A stretch of 64,000 nt of DNA from positions 62,001 to 126,000 of the forward strand of contig CASERQ010000003.1 in assembly GCA_949290395.1 (NCBI GenBank), read 5' to 3'. Source of the stretch: an uncultured bacterium. Lineage in GTDB: Bacteria; Bacillota_I; Bacilli_A; RFN20; CAG-826. The notes under the pieces are model-generated. The model saw only the letters and a list, made by a program, of their open reading frames with translations. It had not been told where the DNA came from and did not search any database. Shown here piece by piece: positions 45,929 to 55,115 of this stretch (position 1 is the stretch's first letter; each line of letters opens with the position of its first letter). Made by a program: the position numbers and the translations under genes.

Positions 45929-48900
45929 ATGAAAAGAAATAAATTAGGTTTATCTTTATTAGCCGTTGGTGCTGCTGGATTCCTCGCTTCTTTAACAGCA
46001 GGAGAAGTAAATTACGTACCAAGCGAATTATTATCTCAAAATACTGAATTTTTAGTTTCTTTACCTGGAACTACTTTAGGCTCTTCCGTTCAAGAAATTA
46101 AGAAAATGCAAAATGATTTCTATCAAGAATTAAATCATACAATTGGTAGAGATAACTATACGGTTTTAGATACTTTTGACCACATTAACGTCGTAAAAAT
46201 CAAGGCAAATGAAGGATATCAAGATTTAATTGCTTCTATTAATGGAGTAAGAACTGTAGCTAAAAACCAAACATATCGTTTTAGTGAAGTAAGTGGTACT
46301 GCTCAAACTGAAGCTCAAAAAGAAGAAGGTTATGAAGTTTATGCTGATGTTGCTCAAGATGCAACAGAGGCTAGCTTAGAAGATCAAAACACTTCAGCTG
46401 TTTCAATGAAAGTTGATCAAATTGAGAATAATGCTGGTGGCGCTGGAAGCTTTGTTGCTATCTTAGACTCTGGTTTCTATTTAGAGCACAATTACTATGC
46501 TAACTTTGAAGCTGGCACGGCAAGAGATATGGCAAATGCTAGATTCAATTATGACAAACTTTTAGAAGTTGAACCTGAGCTTAATGCTGAAGCTACAAAA
46601 ACTTTGTCTGGCGTTACTCCTGAATATCAAAGTACAGATCGCGCAGATGGTTCTTTATATTGGAACTTAAAGATCCCATTCTATTACGATTATGGTGCAA
46701 GTAGTGAAAGTTCAACAAATGATCCTGATGTTTTATCACTTTGGTCAAACCATGGTAACCATGTTGCTTCTATCACTGGCGCAAATGGTACTTATGATGG
46801 TATCGCTCCAAACGCACAACTTGCTTTAATGAAAGTTTTCTATGAATCTATTCCTAAGGATAGAACTTCTATGGGTGGCGTTTATGCAATGGACGAAGAT
46901 ATCCTTGAAGCATTAGAAGATTGTGTTGTTTTAGGAATTGATGCGCTCAATATGTCTCTTGGTACCGACCTTGATGACTTTACAAATAAATCCGCTGGAA
47001 TGGACGTCATTGATAAGCTCGAAGCAGATGGTATTAACTGTAACATTGCTGCTGGTAACGCAGGCAAAACAATGTTCTCCTCCATGGGACTTTATAAAGA
47101 CTGGTCAACTGATATGGTTGATACAGGTATTTTAGGAAGTTACTCTAACTCCACTAGTGCAAATATTATTGCAAGTAGCACAAACCCTACTCAATATTAT
47201 GAAACTGGTCTTCAATATTCTTATAGTGATGAAACAGGTACACATAAATCCATTTTTGCTTATAGTGACCAAGTCGACTACACAAATGGTGCAGATGGTG
47301 TTACTCAAGATAAAGAAAAATTACTTTATGAAGAAGTTTATAAAGCTTTAGGTGGAGATTTCTCTAAATTGCAACTTGTTACTCCAGGAACTGGAGCCCA
47401 AACATCTGGCAATATTTATGGAACAGATGCTGATTATTCACAAGTTGAAGCTCAAAAGGGTAATGATTACTTTAGAAACAAAATTGCTGTTGTTGATAGA
47501 GGTAGTAATTCTTTCGTTGATAAAGCAAATGCCGCTCAAGATCATGGTTGCGCTGCTTTAATTGTTATTAATAATGACCCTACAGCTTATGAATTTAATT
47601 TTGGTATGAGCTGGGCAAGTGGTGACACTTCTCAATCCTATCAAATTCCAGAAATTCCTGTTGTTTTCGTTCTTTTTAGAGATAGAGAAACAATTATGGG
47701 TTCAATGAATGAAGTTAAAGGTGATAATGATCAAAATCTTTGCTATGAATCTCCTTTAGGTGCTTATTCAATCATCAAAGATGAAGAAGCTGAAAATCCA
47801 AATGCTAATGAACTTAGTGATTTCTCTAGTGAAGGCGCAACTTCTCGTCTAGATTTAACTCCAACAATTACTGCTCCAGGTACATCAATTAGAGGTGCTA
47901 CACTTGGAGAAGCAACAGCTCAAGGCAACGTTCCTGAAGAAGATCTTGATGAAGATGCAGTTGGTTATTTAAGTGGGACCTCCATGGCTACCCCTAACTA
48001 TACTGGTATTTCCGCAATTCAAGTTGGTCAAAAACAACAAGAGATTTGGGAAAAAGAACATAGATTAATGACAGAAGAAGAAAGAATTGCTTTCTTAAAA
48101 ACCTCTATCTTAAGAACTATGTCAACCGCTGATCAATATGAATATGAAAATCAAATTATTGAAGGCGTAACTCCAGAAGATGCTGTAACAGATGATGATT
48201 ACCATACTCCAGTTACTATTTATAAACCAATAAACGGCGAAGTTGATAAAGCTCCATATTCACCAAGAAAACAAGGCGCTGGTGTTGTTAACGCAAAAGA
48301 CGCTGTTGAAACTGAAGTCTATTTAGAAGGTTTAATTCCTGATGAAAAAACTGGTGATTATCCAACAGATTTAGGTTCGGCTGATGGCAATAGATTTGCT
48401 AAAGTTGAATTAAGAAATAATGCTAAAGTTGCTAGTGGCAACATTTCGCTTGGTGTAAGATTCCACAATGAAGGAACAACAACTAAAAAATATAGAGTCA
48501 AATTAAAAGTAATGGCTCCTCTCATTAACAAATATCATAACCATGATAATGAGCTTGCTAATTATGTTGCAGCTGATGCTAAATATGAGGGTGCTGATCT
48601 TCAAACTGCTTATGATACTGTTTTAGAGGAAGTTACTTTAGATGAAGATCTTACTGTTGCTCCTGGAGATTCTGAACAAGTTTTCAATCATACAATAACT
48701 GAAGAATCTAAAGCATACTTATCAAGATTCCAAAATGGTACATGGCTTGAAGGTTATATTGTTTTTGAAGATTTAAGTTCAGAAAACAAAATTGATCTTT
48801 CAATGCCTTATATGGGATTCTATGGAGATTATGCTCAAGCTGATGCAACAGAGCCATTTGAATTCGAAAAAGAAGAAAGATACAACATCGAAGAAGGCAA

Positions 48901-50290
48901 AACTGATGGTAGATTATATGGTAGCGACCTTATTAATTACCTTGGTGAACATTCTTATAGTAGAACCTTCATTAACACAAGTTCAATGATTACTGGTGAC
49001 AGTTACGATAACTATAATAGTATGAATAGAAGAGCTGGTATCCAAACTAACTCAACTAACCCATCAGACTTTGGAAACGAACTCGTTTATACAAAAGATG
49101 GCGACAATGTAACTTTATACGTTGGTAGCGATACAACCGATGTCTTATACATTCAAGAATTCGTCTATCGTTCACTTCAAAGTGAAAGAGTCGATATTGT
49201 TGATGAAGGCGGTAAAAAAGTTATCACAAGTTACGTAACAGACGTTATTACTAACACAAGAACTTTATACAAATCTCACGTTAGTAGTAGTTATATTTCT
49301 GATTACTCTTTAGCTCATAGAGGCCTTGTCGAGTTACCATTATACACAACAACAGGAGAAAAAATTCCTGATGGAGAATACACAATTAGATTTACTTACA
49401 ATCTTGTTTACGGTTCCACTCAAGTAAAGGAATTTAAACTTGTTGTTGATTCAAAAGCTCCTGCATTAACTTCTAAATCAGTTTATAAAGATGCTAATGG
49501 AAATGAATATTTGAGACTTAAATTTAATGAACTTTATATCCCTAATAACGATGATATTGTTATTAACGCTGGCGCAATTGCTAACTACAAAGTTGTTAAA
49601 ACAAGCGATGGATATTTAGTTGATATTCCTCTTGCGGGAGTTAGTGGAGATAAGATCTTTGTTAATATCTCTGATAGCACAAGTAATACTAGCTTGATTG
49701 CAATCAACATTAATGACATTAGAAGAGGATTAGTTATTGAAAGTGATTCACTTACTTTTGGTTCAACATATTCTTATACAAAAGTTGATGAAGGAACTGC
49801 AAATAATATTTCTGAACGCTATACCGTTAGTATAAAAGACTATACTGGCGCTGAAGTTAATGCCGAATATACTGCTTACTTATCATTTGATAAGAGAGTT
49901 AATTCTTCAGTTAGAGTTTATGGAATTGATAGCAAAGGAAAGAGATCACAAATCAATGTTACTTTAGTTGATAATACAACAATTAAATTCACAACTACTT
50001 ATAAAGAATTCATTGTTGAAGATAATGGAAGAACACAAAATTCAATCTCAACAAGCGATAATGCTACTGTGTCATTCGAGGGAACTGTCACTGGTGGACA
50101 AGTTTACGTGGATAAAGTAAGTGGCATTGCTGGAGAAGTTTCAACAATCTATGCTATTCCAGAAAATGGATATAGAGTAGAAAGTGTTACAGTAAATGGC
50201 AAAACCATTGCTCCTGATTTACAAGGCAACTATCAATTTGTTCTTGAAACTGGCGTGAATACTGTTGTTGTTACCTTTGCTCAAAACTAA
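45929..50290 (+). CDS. secreted S8 subtilisin-like protease
   Basis: A 1,453-residue serine protease of the lactocepin / C5a-peptidase type. A signal peptide without a lipobox Cys leads into a propeptide region (to about 155). The catalytic triad is Asp180 (A-I-L-D-S-G), His275 (H-G-N-H-V-A) and Ser685 (G-T-S-M-A-T-P); the oxyanion Asn is Asn377 (A-A-G-N-A-G). A PA domain is inserted before the Ser segment (core near 515-560, V-V-D-R-G). An Fn3_5-like beta domain follows at about 815-930, then further beta domains and one InlB-like repeat at the C-terminus (about 1365-1453). No LPXTG or clear membrane anchor is present, so it is secreted or held by its C-terminal repeat. It should cut extracellular proteins to peptides. 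AAAGGAGGAG gives a strong start. Confidence 0.95.
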   Translation: MKRNKLGLSLLAVGAAGFLASLTAGEVNYVPSELLSQNTEFLVSLPGTTLGSSVQEIKKMQNDFYQELNHTIGRDNYTVLDTFDHINVVKIKANEGYQDLIASINGVRTVAKNQTYRFSEVSGTAQTEAQKEEGYEVYADVAQDATEASLEDQNTSAVSMKVDQIENNAGGAGSFVAILDSGFYLEHNYYANFEAGTARDMANARFNYDKLLEVEPELNAEATKTLSGVTPEYQSTDRADGSLYWNLKIPFYYDYGASSESSTNDPDVLSLWSNHGNHVASITGANGTYDGIAPNAQLALMKVFYESIPKDRTSMGGVYAMDEDILEALEDCVVLGIDALNMSLGTDLDDFTNKSAGMDVIDKLEADGINCNIAAGNAGKTMFSSMGLYKDWSTDMVDTGILGSYSNSTSANIIASSTNPTQYYETGLQYSYSDETGTHKSIFAYSDQVDYTNGADGVTQDKEKLLYEEVYKALGGDFSKLQLVTPGTGAQTSGNIYGTDADYSQVEAQKGNDYFRNKIAVVDRGSNSFVDKANAAQDHGCAALIVINNDPTAYEFNFGMSWASGDTSQSYQIPEIPVVFVLFRDRETIMGSMNEVKGDNDQNLCYESPLGAYSIIKDEEAENPNANELSDFSSEGATSRLDLTPTITAPGTSIRGATLGEATAQGNVPEEDLDEDAVGYLSGTSMATPNYTGISAIQVGQKQQEIWEKEHRLMTEEERIAFLKTSILRTMSTADQYEYENQIIEGVTPEDAVTDDDYHTPVTIYKPINGEVDKAPYSPRKQGAGVVNAKDAVETEVYLEGLIPDEKTGDYPTDLGSADGNRFAKVELRNNAKVASGNISLGVRFHNEGTTTKKYRVKLKVMAPLINKYHNHDNELANYVAADAKYEGADLQTAYDTVLEEVTLDEDLTVAPGDSEQVFNHTITEESKAYLSRFQNGTWLEGYIVFEDLSSENKIDLSMPYMGFYGDYAQADATEPFEFEKEERYNIEEGKTDGRLYGSDLINYLGEHSYSRTFINTSSMITGDSYDNYNSMNRRAGIQTNSTNPSDFGNELVYTKDGDNVTLYVGSDTTDVLYIQEFVYRSLQSERVDIVDEGGKKVITSYVTDVITNTRTLYKSHVSSSYISDYSLAHRGLVELPLYTTTGEKIPDGEYTIRFTYNLVYGSTQVKEFKLVVDSKAPALTSKSVYKDANGNEYLRLKFNELYIPNNDDIVINAGAIANYKVVKTSDGYLVDIPLAGVSGDKIFVNISDSTSNTSLIAININDIRRGLVIESDSLTFGSTYSYTKVDEGTANNISERYTVSIKDYTGAEVNAEYTAYLSFDKRVNSSVRVYGIDSKGKRSQINVTLVDNTTIKFTTTYKEFIVEDNGRTQNSISTSDNATVSFEGTVTGGQVYVDKVSGIAGEVSTIYAIPENGYRVESVTVNGKTIAPDLQGNYQFVLETGVNTVVVTFAQN

Positions 50291-50297
50291 TCATTCT

Positions 50298-50333
50298 AAT
50301 TCAGGACAAGGAAACTTGTCCTGAATTATTTTT
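50298..50333 (+). terminator. strong intrinsic terminator
   Basis: A perfect 13-bp stem (50298-50310 with 50315-50327) around a GAAA loop, extended by one T-A pair, and followed by TTTTT. The T tail lies 7 nt before the next start codon. Confidence 0.9.
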
Positions 50334-50339
50334 AAAAAA

Positions 50340-50768
50340 ATGGAAATTCAAAAGAAAAAGTTTAATTTTAAAAGGTTTTTTAACTTATATTTATCCCGTT
50401 TCTTAATTAGCGGGGTAGTTATAACTTTGATTTTTATATCAATTTATGTACCAAGAGAAATGAATTTAATTGCTGCTTTAGATGGAACATTTTATGGAAC
50501 TGTTATTGCAGGGATTTTGGTTTTTGGTTCTATTGCAACGAACATGGGATTTTTTGATATCATTGCTTATAACGCAGTTAGGATTAGTAAAAGATTCTAT
50601 GGCGGGAAAAAAGATTCTGCAAAAAGTGATTTTTATGGAACCTATGATTACACAAAAAGTAAAGAAGAGAAAAGAAAAGATATGCGTTATGTTTTTCTCT
50701 CTTACCTTGCAGTATTTGTGATTTATCTTGTTACAACCTTAATTTTATATTCGTTATATTTAAACTAA
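50340..50768 (+). CDS. DUF3899-like small membrane protein
   Basis: A 142-residue membrane protein. Hydrophobic helices lie at about 20-37, 50-72 (overlapping the conserved-looking N-M-G-F-F-D-I segment) and 119-140; a charged loop with G-G-K-K and K-S-K-E-E-K-R-K sits between the last two. The D-x-x-F-Y-G-T-x-x-A-G then N-x-G-F-F-D pattern resembles the DUF3899 family of Firmicutes, whose function is unknown. The start codon lies just after the terminator T tail, and no ribosome binding site is visible in the run of A residues. It may be translated from a leaderless or weak start. It shares no obvious operon with its neighbours. Confidence 0.7.
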   Translation: MEIQKKKFNFKRFFNLYLSRFLISGVVITLIFISIYVPREMNLIAALDGTFYGTVIAGILVFGSIATNMGFFDIIAYNAVRISKRFYGGKKDSAKSDFYGTYDYTKSKEEKRKDMRYVFLSYLAVFVIYLVTTLILYSLYLN

Positions 50769-50779
50769 ATTTAATCGCT

Positions 50780-50813
50780 AATCTTAATCCATTTCTGGCG
50801 ATATTAAGATTTT
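50780..50813 (+). terminator. hairpin before oppA region
   Basis: AATCTTAAT (50780-50788) and ATTAAGATT (50803-50811) pair perfectly, with T residues following. The stem is AT-only with a 14-nt loop, so it is weak. The right arm is also part of the TTAAGA box. Confidence 0.4.
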
Positions 50814-50830
50814 ATTAATGCGTATTAATA
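50804..50830 (+). promoter_or_regulatory. degenerate TTAAGA-type box upstream of oppA
   Basis: TTAAGA-N5-TTAATG-N4-TTAATA, ending 17 bp before a good TTGACA. The first two half-sites keep the 11-bp period of the boxes at 30282, 41088 and 61224. Because TTAA is common in such AT-rich sequence, this one is less certain. Confidence 0.35.
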
Positions 50831-50846
50831 TTTCATATATTAATTA

Positions 50847-50874
50847 TTGACAAAAATTAATCCTTATATATTAT
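50847..50874 (+). promoter_or_regulatory. sigma-A type promoter of oppA
   Basis: TTGACA (50847-50852), a 16-bp spacer and TATTAT (50869-50874), 45 bp before the ATG. It is the best housekeeping-type promoter in the window. Confidence 0.65.
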
Positions 50875-50919
50875 TTACATGCGTTTTAGGGGTGGATTAG
50901 TACGAAAGGAGACTAATTT

Positions 50920-53900
50920 ATGAAGAAAAGAAGAGTTATATATGGACTAAGTTCGTTATTGTTACTTGGTGGTTTAGTAGGAGTTGTCTCATGTCAACCT
51001 GAACCTACACCAGAACCAACACCTGATCCAAAACCAGATCCAGATAAGAAACCAGGTGTTGAAAGTTTTACTGTTGAACTTTCTGGAAGCAATTCGATCT
51101 CGATTGGTGAAACTGTCAATATTGTCGCAACATCAAATACAGATGGATATGAAGGTATTTTCGGTTTTACTGTTATTGAAGGCGAAAATTTTATTGACGT
51201 TAATGATAACGGAACTGTTACTGGAATTGCAGCAGGAACTGCTAAAGTTCAAGTCGAATGCTTTAATATGAGTTCAGATTTTGCTGATAGCTCAACTCAA
51301 ACTGTTGATATTACTGTTACTGGTGAAGCTACACAAGCCGTTGGTGCTGCTAACTTTGTTGGTAAAACTTACGAAGAAAAACTTGATATTTTAGGAAAAC
51401 TCGAAAAATATGCTATTGATAATCACTTAACTGGTATTACCCTTTTTGAAAATGGTGGTTATGTAATGTATAGCAGCCGTATTCAAAAACCAACTAACAA
51501 TTATATTACCGGATATGGTTTAGGTGTACTTTCTGAAGGTTCAATTACTGCACCAATGGAATCGGAATCTAATCCTAACTGGCAAATGTATTATCATACA
51601 TTTGGTGGAGCAAATAACAAGCAAAACTTTAACTATTTAGACGATACTGGTAGTGAATCCGCTTCTCTTTTTGGCTATATTTCTTCAACCTACTATGGCC
51701 AAAAAATGAACGCTTCTAAAAATGGTTATGATTGGTATCCAGTTTTAGCACTTGAAAATCCAGAAACAGGAGATTTTAAACCACAAGCCTTAAATACTAA
51801 CCCAGCTACTGGTTTAGCTACCAAATATAAAGTTTATGTTAGAAGTGGTGAAAAAGGCGGCGTTAAATATAGTACCTTATCAACAAAAGAAGGTAGAGCT
51901 GCTTATAACGATAGATATGTCGAACTTGAAGATTATCGCACACCATTTATGCTTCTTTTAAATGGCAAAATTGGACTTGCAAGAAATGCTGACTATATTT
52001 CAGATTCAAGTAACTCTACATTAAGAGGTGCTAGAGCATTCTCTGATATGACAAAGAACGCTTCAAATGGAGGAGACGTTAAAACATACATCCCTCAATT
52101 TGAAAAACTTGTTGGCATGGAATTAAACAAAGAAGAAAGTTCAATAACTTTTACATTTAATACACCTGTTAACCAATTCACTGCGATGACCAACCTTTCT
52201 TTAACTCTTAACTCACCAATTCCTTTAGATTTCATTGAGTTATTAGGAAAAGAATGTAAGGATACAAATCCAAGTACAATGTATGGAAAAGCAATGAAAG
52301 ATGCTTATGGTACAAGAAATGCTATTGATAAAAACTTTACTCCAGTAGACAATATTCTTTCAGTCGCACCTTATACATTAGAAGAAGTTAACGATACTGC
52401 AGTTGTTTATAAGAGAAATCCATCTTGGTTTGAATTTAGTAGTAGTGATCCAACAATTAAAAACAGATACAGCATCGAAGGTATTAAAATTGTATATGAT
52501 CAAGCTGCTGCAAGTGATACAACAGCTGCTTTCCAAAGTTTCTTAGATGGAACACTCGATTCCGCTTCCATTCCTAAGGAATATATGGCTGAATATGTAA
52601 ATAATCCACTTACAACAACAACACAAGGTGATGCTACATTTAAACTTAACTTAAATACGGCAACACAAAAAGAGTGGGATAAGTTATTCGAGGATACAAA
52701 AGCTCAATTTAACTGGGAATGTGAACCATTAATGAGTAATGACAACTTTGTTAATGCTTTAAGCTTTGCAATCGACAGAAAAACATACGCTCAAACAAGA
52801 GGTAGTGTTGCTTCACAAAGTTACTTTGCCCCTGCTTATCTTTGGGAACCAGAAAAAGGTTTATCATACAATGATACAGCACAACATAAAGCAGCTATTG
52901 CTGAATACTCTCCAGATACAAACGGCTATAACTTTGATTTAGCAGTCCAACTCTTTGACAGGGCAATTAGTGAAGAAATTTTCAAAGGTAGTTATTCTTC
53001 TTACAATACAACAGTTGATATTGATATTTTCTGGATGAATACTACTGATACAAAAGAGTATGGAAACGAACTTGTTTCATATTTCAATAAAGCTTTTGAA
53101 GCTACTAATGCTTATGCAAGTGGTTTTAGAATCAACTTTAATAACCACGATGGTACAACAAACTATCAAGATGTTTACGATAAGATGAAGAGAGGTCAAT
53201 TCGATATGGGTTTCGGTTCTATTAGTGGTATGCAACTTGACCCACTTGGATTTATGGAAGTCTTAAAGAGCGATAACTCTTCTGGATTTACTCTTAACTG
53301 GGGTATTGATACTTCATCTATCGTAGAAGATTCTATTTACTATGATGGAAGAGAATGGAGCTTTGATGGTTTGTGGACTGCAGCTACAAAAGGCGCAATT
53401 ATTGAAAATGACGCTGGTGTTAATAGACAACCTGTTAAACTTAATAGAAATACTACAAGTAGCAATATTATTTCTGAGAATGTTCAAGTAGGTAGTGCAC
53501 AAGTAGAAGCTTGGAGAATTGCTTACGAATTCTCGACAGAAGTCGCAACAAGTGGCGTTTCCTTCAAAGCTTTTGCTGATGCTCAAGCAAGAAATGAAGA
53601 ATATGTAACTGTTACAATTAGTTATACAATGCCAGGAAGCAGTGCAGTAACTCAATCTGTAGCGTTTAACGCAACTCTTGATGGTCTTTTCAAGATTCCA
53701 GGCAACCAAGTAACAGAAGATGGCACATTTAATGCAGGAAGTGGTGCTAATAAGAGAGCTGGCTTCTATATCTACATTCCTAAAGTATTAAATGAAACAT
53801 CTACCGACAAACAAGTTGTTACTCCAGTTGATTTAAGTCAAGCTACAACATTAACTGTTTCAATTTATGCAACTTACTATATGACAATTGAAAATATTCC

Positions 53901-53943
53901 AGTTGCAACTACACTCACAAATAGTGGTTTTGTAATTAAATAG
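50920..53943 (+). CDS. oppA: oligopeptide ABC importer, binding lipoprotein
   Basis: A 1,007-residue substrate-binding lipoprotein (Cys25, V-V-S-C) for a peptide importer. A Pro/Asp/Glu linker (P-E-P-T-P-E-P-T-P-D-P) is followed by an Ig-like BIG2 domain (about 46-135). The SBP_bac_5 fold then shows A-L-S-F-A-I-D-R-K near residue 613 and the K-R-G-Q-F-D-M-G-F segment near 756. It is far longer than usual OppA proteins (about 540-600 residues) because of the Ig-like front and extra C-terminal beta sequence. It should capture peptides and pass them to OppBC. It has its own promoter and a strong terminator before oppB, which fits higher expression of the binding protein than of the rest. Confidence 0.92.
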   Translation: MKKRRVIYGLSSLLLLGGLVGVVSCQPEPTPEPTPDPKPDPDKKPGVESFTVELSGSNSISIGETVNIVATSNTDGYEGIFGFTVIEGENFIDVNDNGTVTGIAAGTAKVQVECFNMSSDFADSSTQTVDITVTGEATQAVGAANFVGKTYEEKLDILGKLEKYAIDNHLTGITLFENGGYVMYSSRIQKPTNNYITGYGLGVLSEGSITAPMESESNPNWQMYYHTFGGANNKQNFNYLDDTGSESASLFGYISSTYYGQKMNASKNGYDWYPVLALENPETGDFKPQALNTNPATGLATKYKVYVRSGEKGGVKYSTLSTKEGRAAYNDRYVELEDYRTPFMLLLNGKIGLARNADYISDSSNSTLRGARAFSDMTKNASNGGDVKTYIPQFEKLVGMELNKEESSITFTFNTPVNQFTAMTNLSLTLNSPIPLDFIELLGKECKDTNPSTMYGKAMKDAYGTRNAIDKNFTPVDNILSVAPYTLEEVNDTAVVYKRNPSWFEFSSSDPTIKNRYSIEGIKIVYDQAAASDTTAAFQSFLDGTLDSASIPKEYMAEYVNNPLTTTTQGDATFKLNLNTATQKEWDKLFEDTKAQFNWECEPLMSNDNFVNALSFAIDRKTYAQTRGSVASQSYFAPAYLWEPEKGLSYNDTAQHKAAIAEYSPDTNGYNFDLAVQLFDRAISEEIFKGSYSSYNTTVDIDIFWMNTTDTKEYGNELVSYFNKAFEATNAYASGFRINFNNHDGTTNYQDVYDKMKRGQFDMGFGSISGMQLDPLGFMEVLKSDNSSGFTLNWGIDTSSIVEDSIYYDGREWSFDGLWTAATKGAIIENDAGVNRQPVKLNRNTTSSNIISENVQVGSAQVEAWRIAYEFSTEVATSGVSFKAFADAQARNEEYVTVTISYTMPGSSAVTQSVAFNATLDGLFKIPGNQVTEDGTFNAGSGANKRAGFYIYIPKVLNETSTDKQVVTPVDLSQATTLTVSIYATYYMTIENIPVATTLTNSGFVIK

Positions 53944-53972
53944 TTAAAAATAAAAGAGAATTAAAAAAACGA

Positions 53973-54010
53973 GAAATTAACGCTTAATGGCGTTAATTTC
54001 TTTGTTTTTA
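53973..54010 (+). terminator. strong intrinsic terminator between oppA and oppB
   Basis: GAAATTAACGC and GCGTTAATTTC form a perfect 11-bp stem with a TTAATG loop, then TTTGTTTTT. It may let only part of the transcripts continue into oppB. Confidence 0.85.
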
Positions 54011-54016
54011 TAAAGA

Positions 54017-54038
54017 TTAATATTTGATAAAATATTAA
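54017..54038. promoter_or_regulatory. perfect 9-4-9 palindrome before oppB
   Basis: TTAATATTT and AAATATTAA around GATA, 18 bp before the oppB start and just ahead of its AGAGG site. It could be an operator or an mRNA hairpin that affects initiation. A TTTGATA inside it is the only -35-like sequence seen. Confidence 0.4.
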
Positions 54039-54056
54039 CGTTAGAGGTTTTAAGAA

Positions 54057-55115
54057 ATGGGAAAATATGTAGTTAAAAGACTAGTACTTGCGCTTATAAC
54101 CGCCTTTATTATTTTGAGTGCTACTTTCATGCTCATGAGATTACTTCCTTTCACTCCACCAGCTGGTTTTCCGGTTGATATGTATCGTTATTTTGAGGAT
54201 CAGGTGGAGCAAGGGTTTGTTATCAGATTTAACCAGCCAACTGAAGGCTATGGCGATTGCTTGTGGGACAGCACAAAAACAGATTTATTCCAAGGTGGAG
54301 CTGCTCAAGTTTACTACTATCAAAGACCAATTATTGAACAATATTTTGGTTGGTTAAGAAATATTTTTACTGAATGGAACTGGGGCACCTCTGTTCAAAT
54401 TCAAGTCAATGCTAGTGCTATCGATATTATCGGTTCAAGACTTCCAGTATCTATGGGAATTAATATCATTTCTGTAATTATTAGTGTTCCTATTGGCATT
54501 GCTTTAGGAATTTGGGCTGCTTTAAAAAAGAACAAGTTAACAGATCATATTATTTCTACACTTGTTATGATTTTTATTTCTGTTCCAAGTTTTATTATCA
54601 TCTCGCTTTTAATTAAATGGTTAGCCAGAGATTTAGGCGTTTTACCATTAAGATGGCCAGATGCAAGTTCAACTGGAGTAGATAAAGCTTTAGGTTATGT
54701 TATACCTGTAATTTCACTCTGTTTTGGATCAATTTGTGGTTATTGCAGATTTACAAGAGCAGAACTTTGTGAAGTTATGAGTAGTGATTATTTGCTTTTA
54801 GCAAGAACAAAAGGTTTAACTAAGAGTCAATGTATTACACGTCACGCTTTAAGAAACGCAATGGTTCCAATTGTTCCATCAATCTTGGCTGAATTTATTG
54901 GAATTTTAAGCGGTTCGATGATTCTAGAAAATTTATATAATATTCCTGGGATTGGTGGCTTATTCTTTAAAGCCATAAGTCAAAAGGATTACAACGTTTT
55001 AATGGTTGATATGGCTATTTTTACACTTATCAGTTTAAGTGCGAGTGTATTCTTAGACATATCATATGGTTTTATAGACCCACGTATTAGAATGGGGGCA
55101 AAGAACAATGGCTAA
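54057..55115 (+). CDS. oppB: oligopeptide importer permease
   Basis: A 352-residue inner membrane permease of the BPD_transp_1 (DppB/OppB) family. TM1 (about 9-28) is followed by an extracytoplasmic loop of about 90 residues that is longer than usual and contains a W-N-W-G-T-S segment like the G-D-x-G-T-S of family members. The other five helices follow. The cytoplasmic EAA-type loop (L-A-R-T-K-G-L, then H-A-L-R-N-A) that docks on the ATPase lies near residues 255-275. With OppC it forms the peptide channel. Its stop overlaps the oppC start by 8 nt, so they are translationally coupled. Confidence 0.95.
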   Translation: MGKYVVKRLVLALITAFIILSATFMLMRLLPFTPPAGFPVDMYRYFEDQVEQGFVIRFNQPTEGYGDCLWDSTKTDLFQGGAAQVYYYQRPIIEQYFGWLRNIFTEWNWGTSVQIQVNASAIDIIGSRLPVSMGINIISVIISVPIGIALGIWAALKKNKLTDHIISTLVMIFISVPSFIIISLLIKWLARDLGVLPLRWPDASSTGVDKALGYVIPVISLCFGSICGYCRFTRAELCEVMSSDYLLLARTKGLTKSQCITRHALRNAMVPIVPSILAEFIGILSGSMILENLYNIPGIGGLFFKAISQKDYNVLMVDMAIFTLISLSASVFLDISYGFIDPRIRMGAKNNG

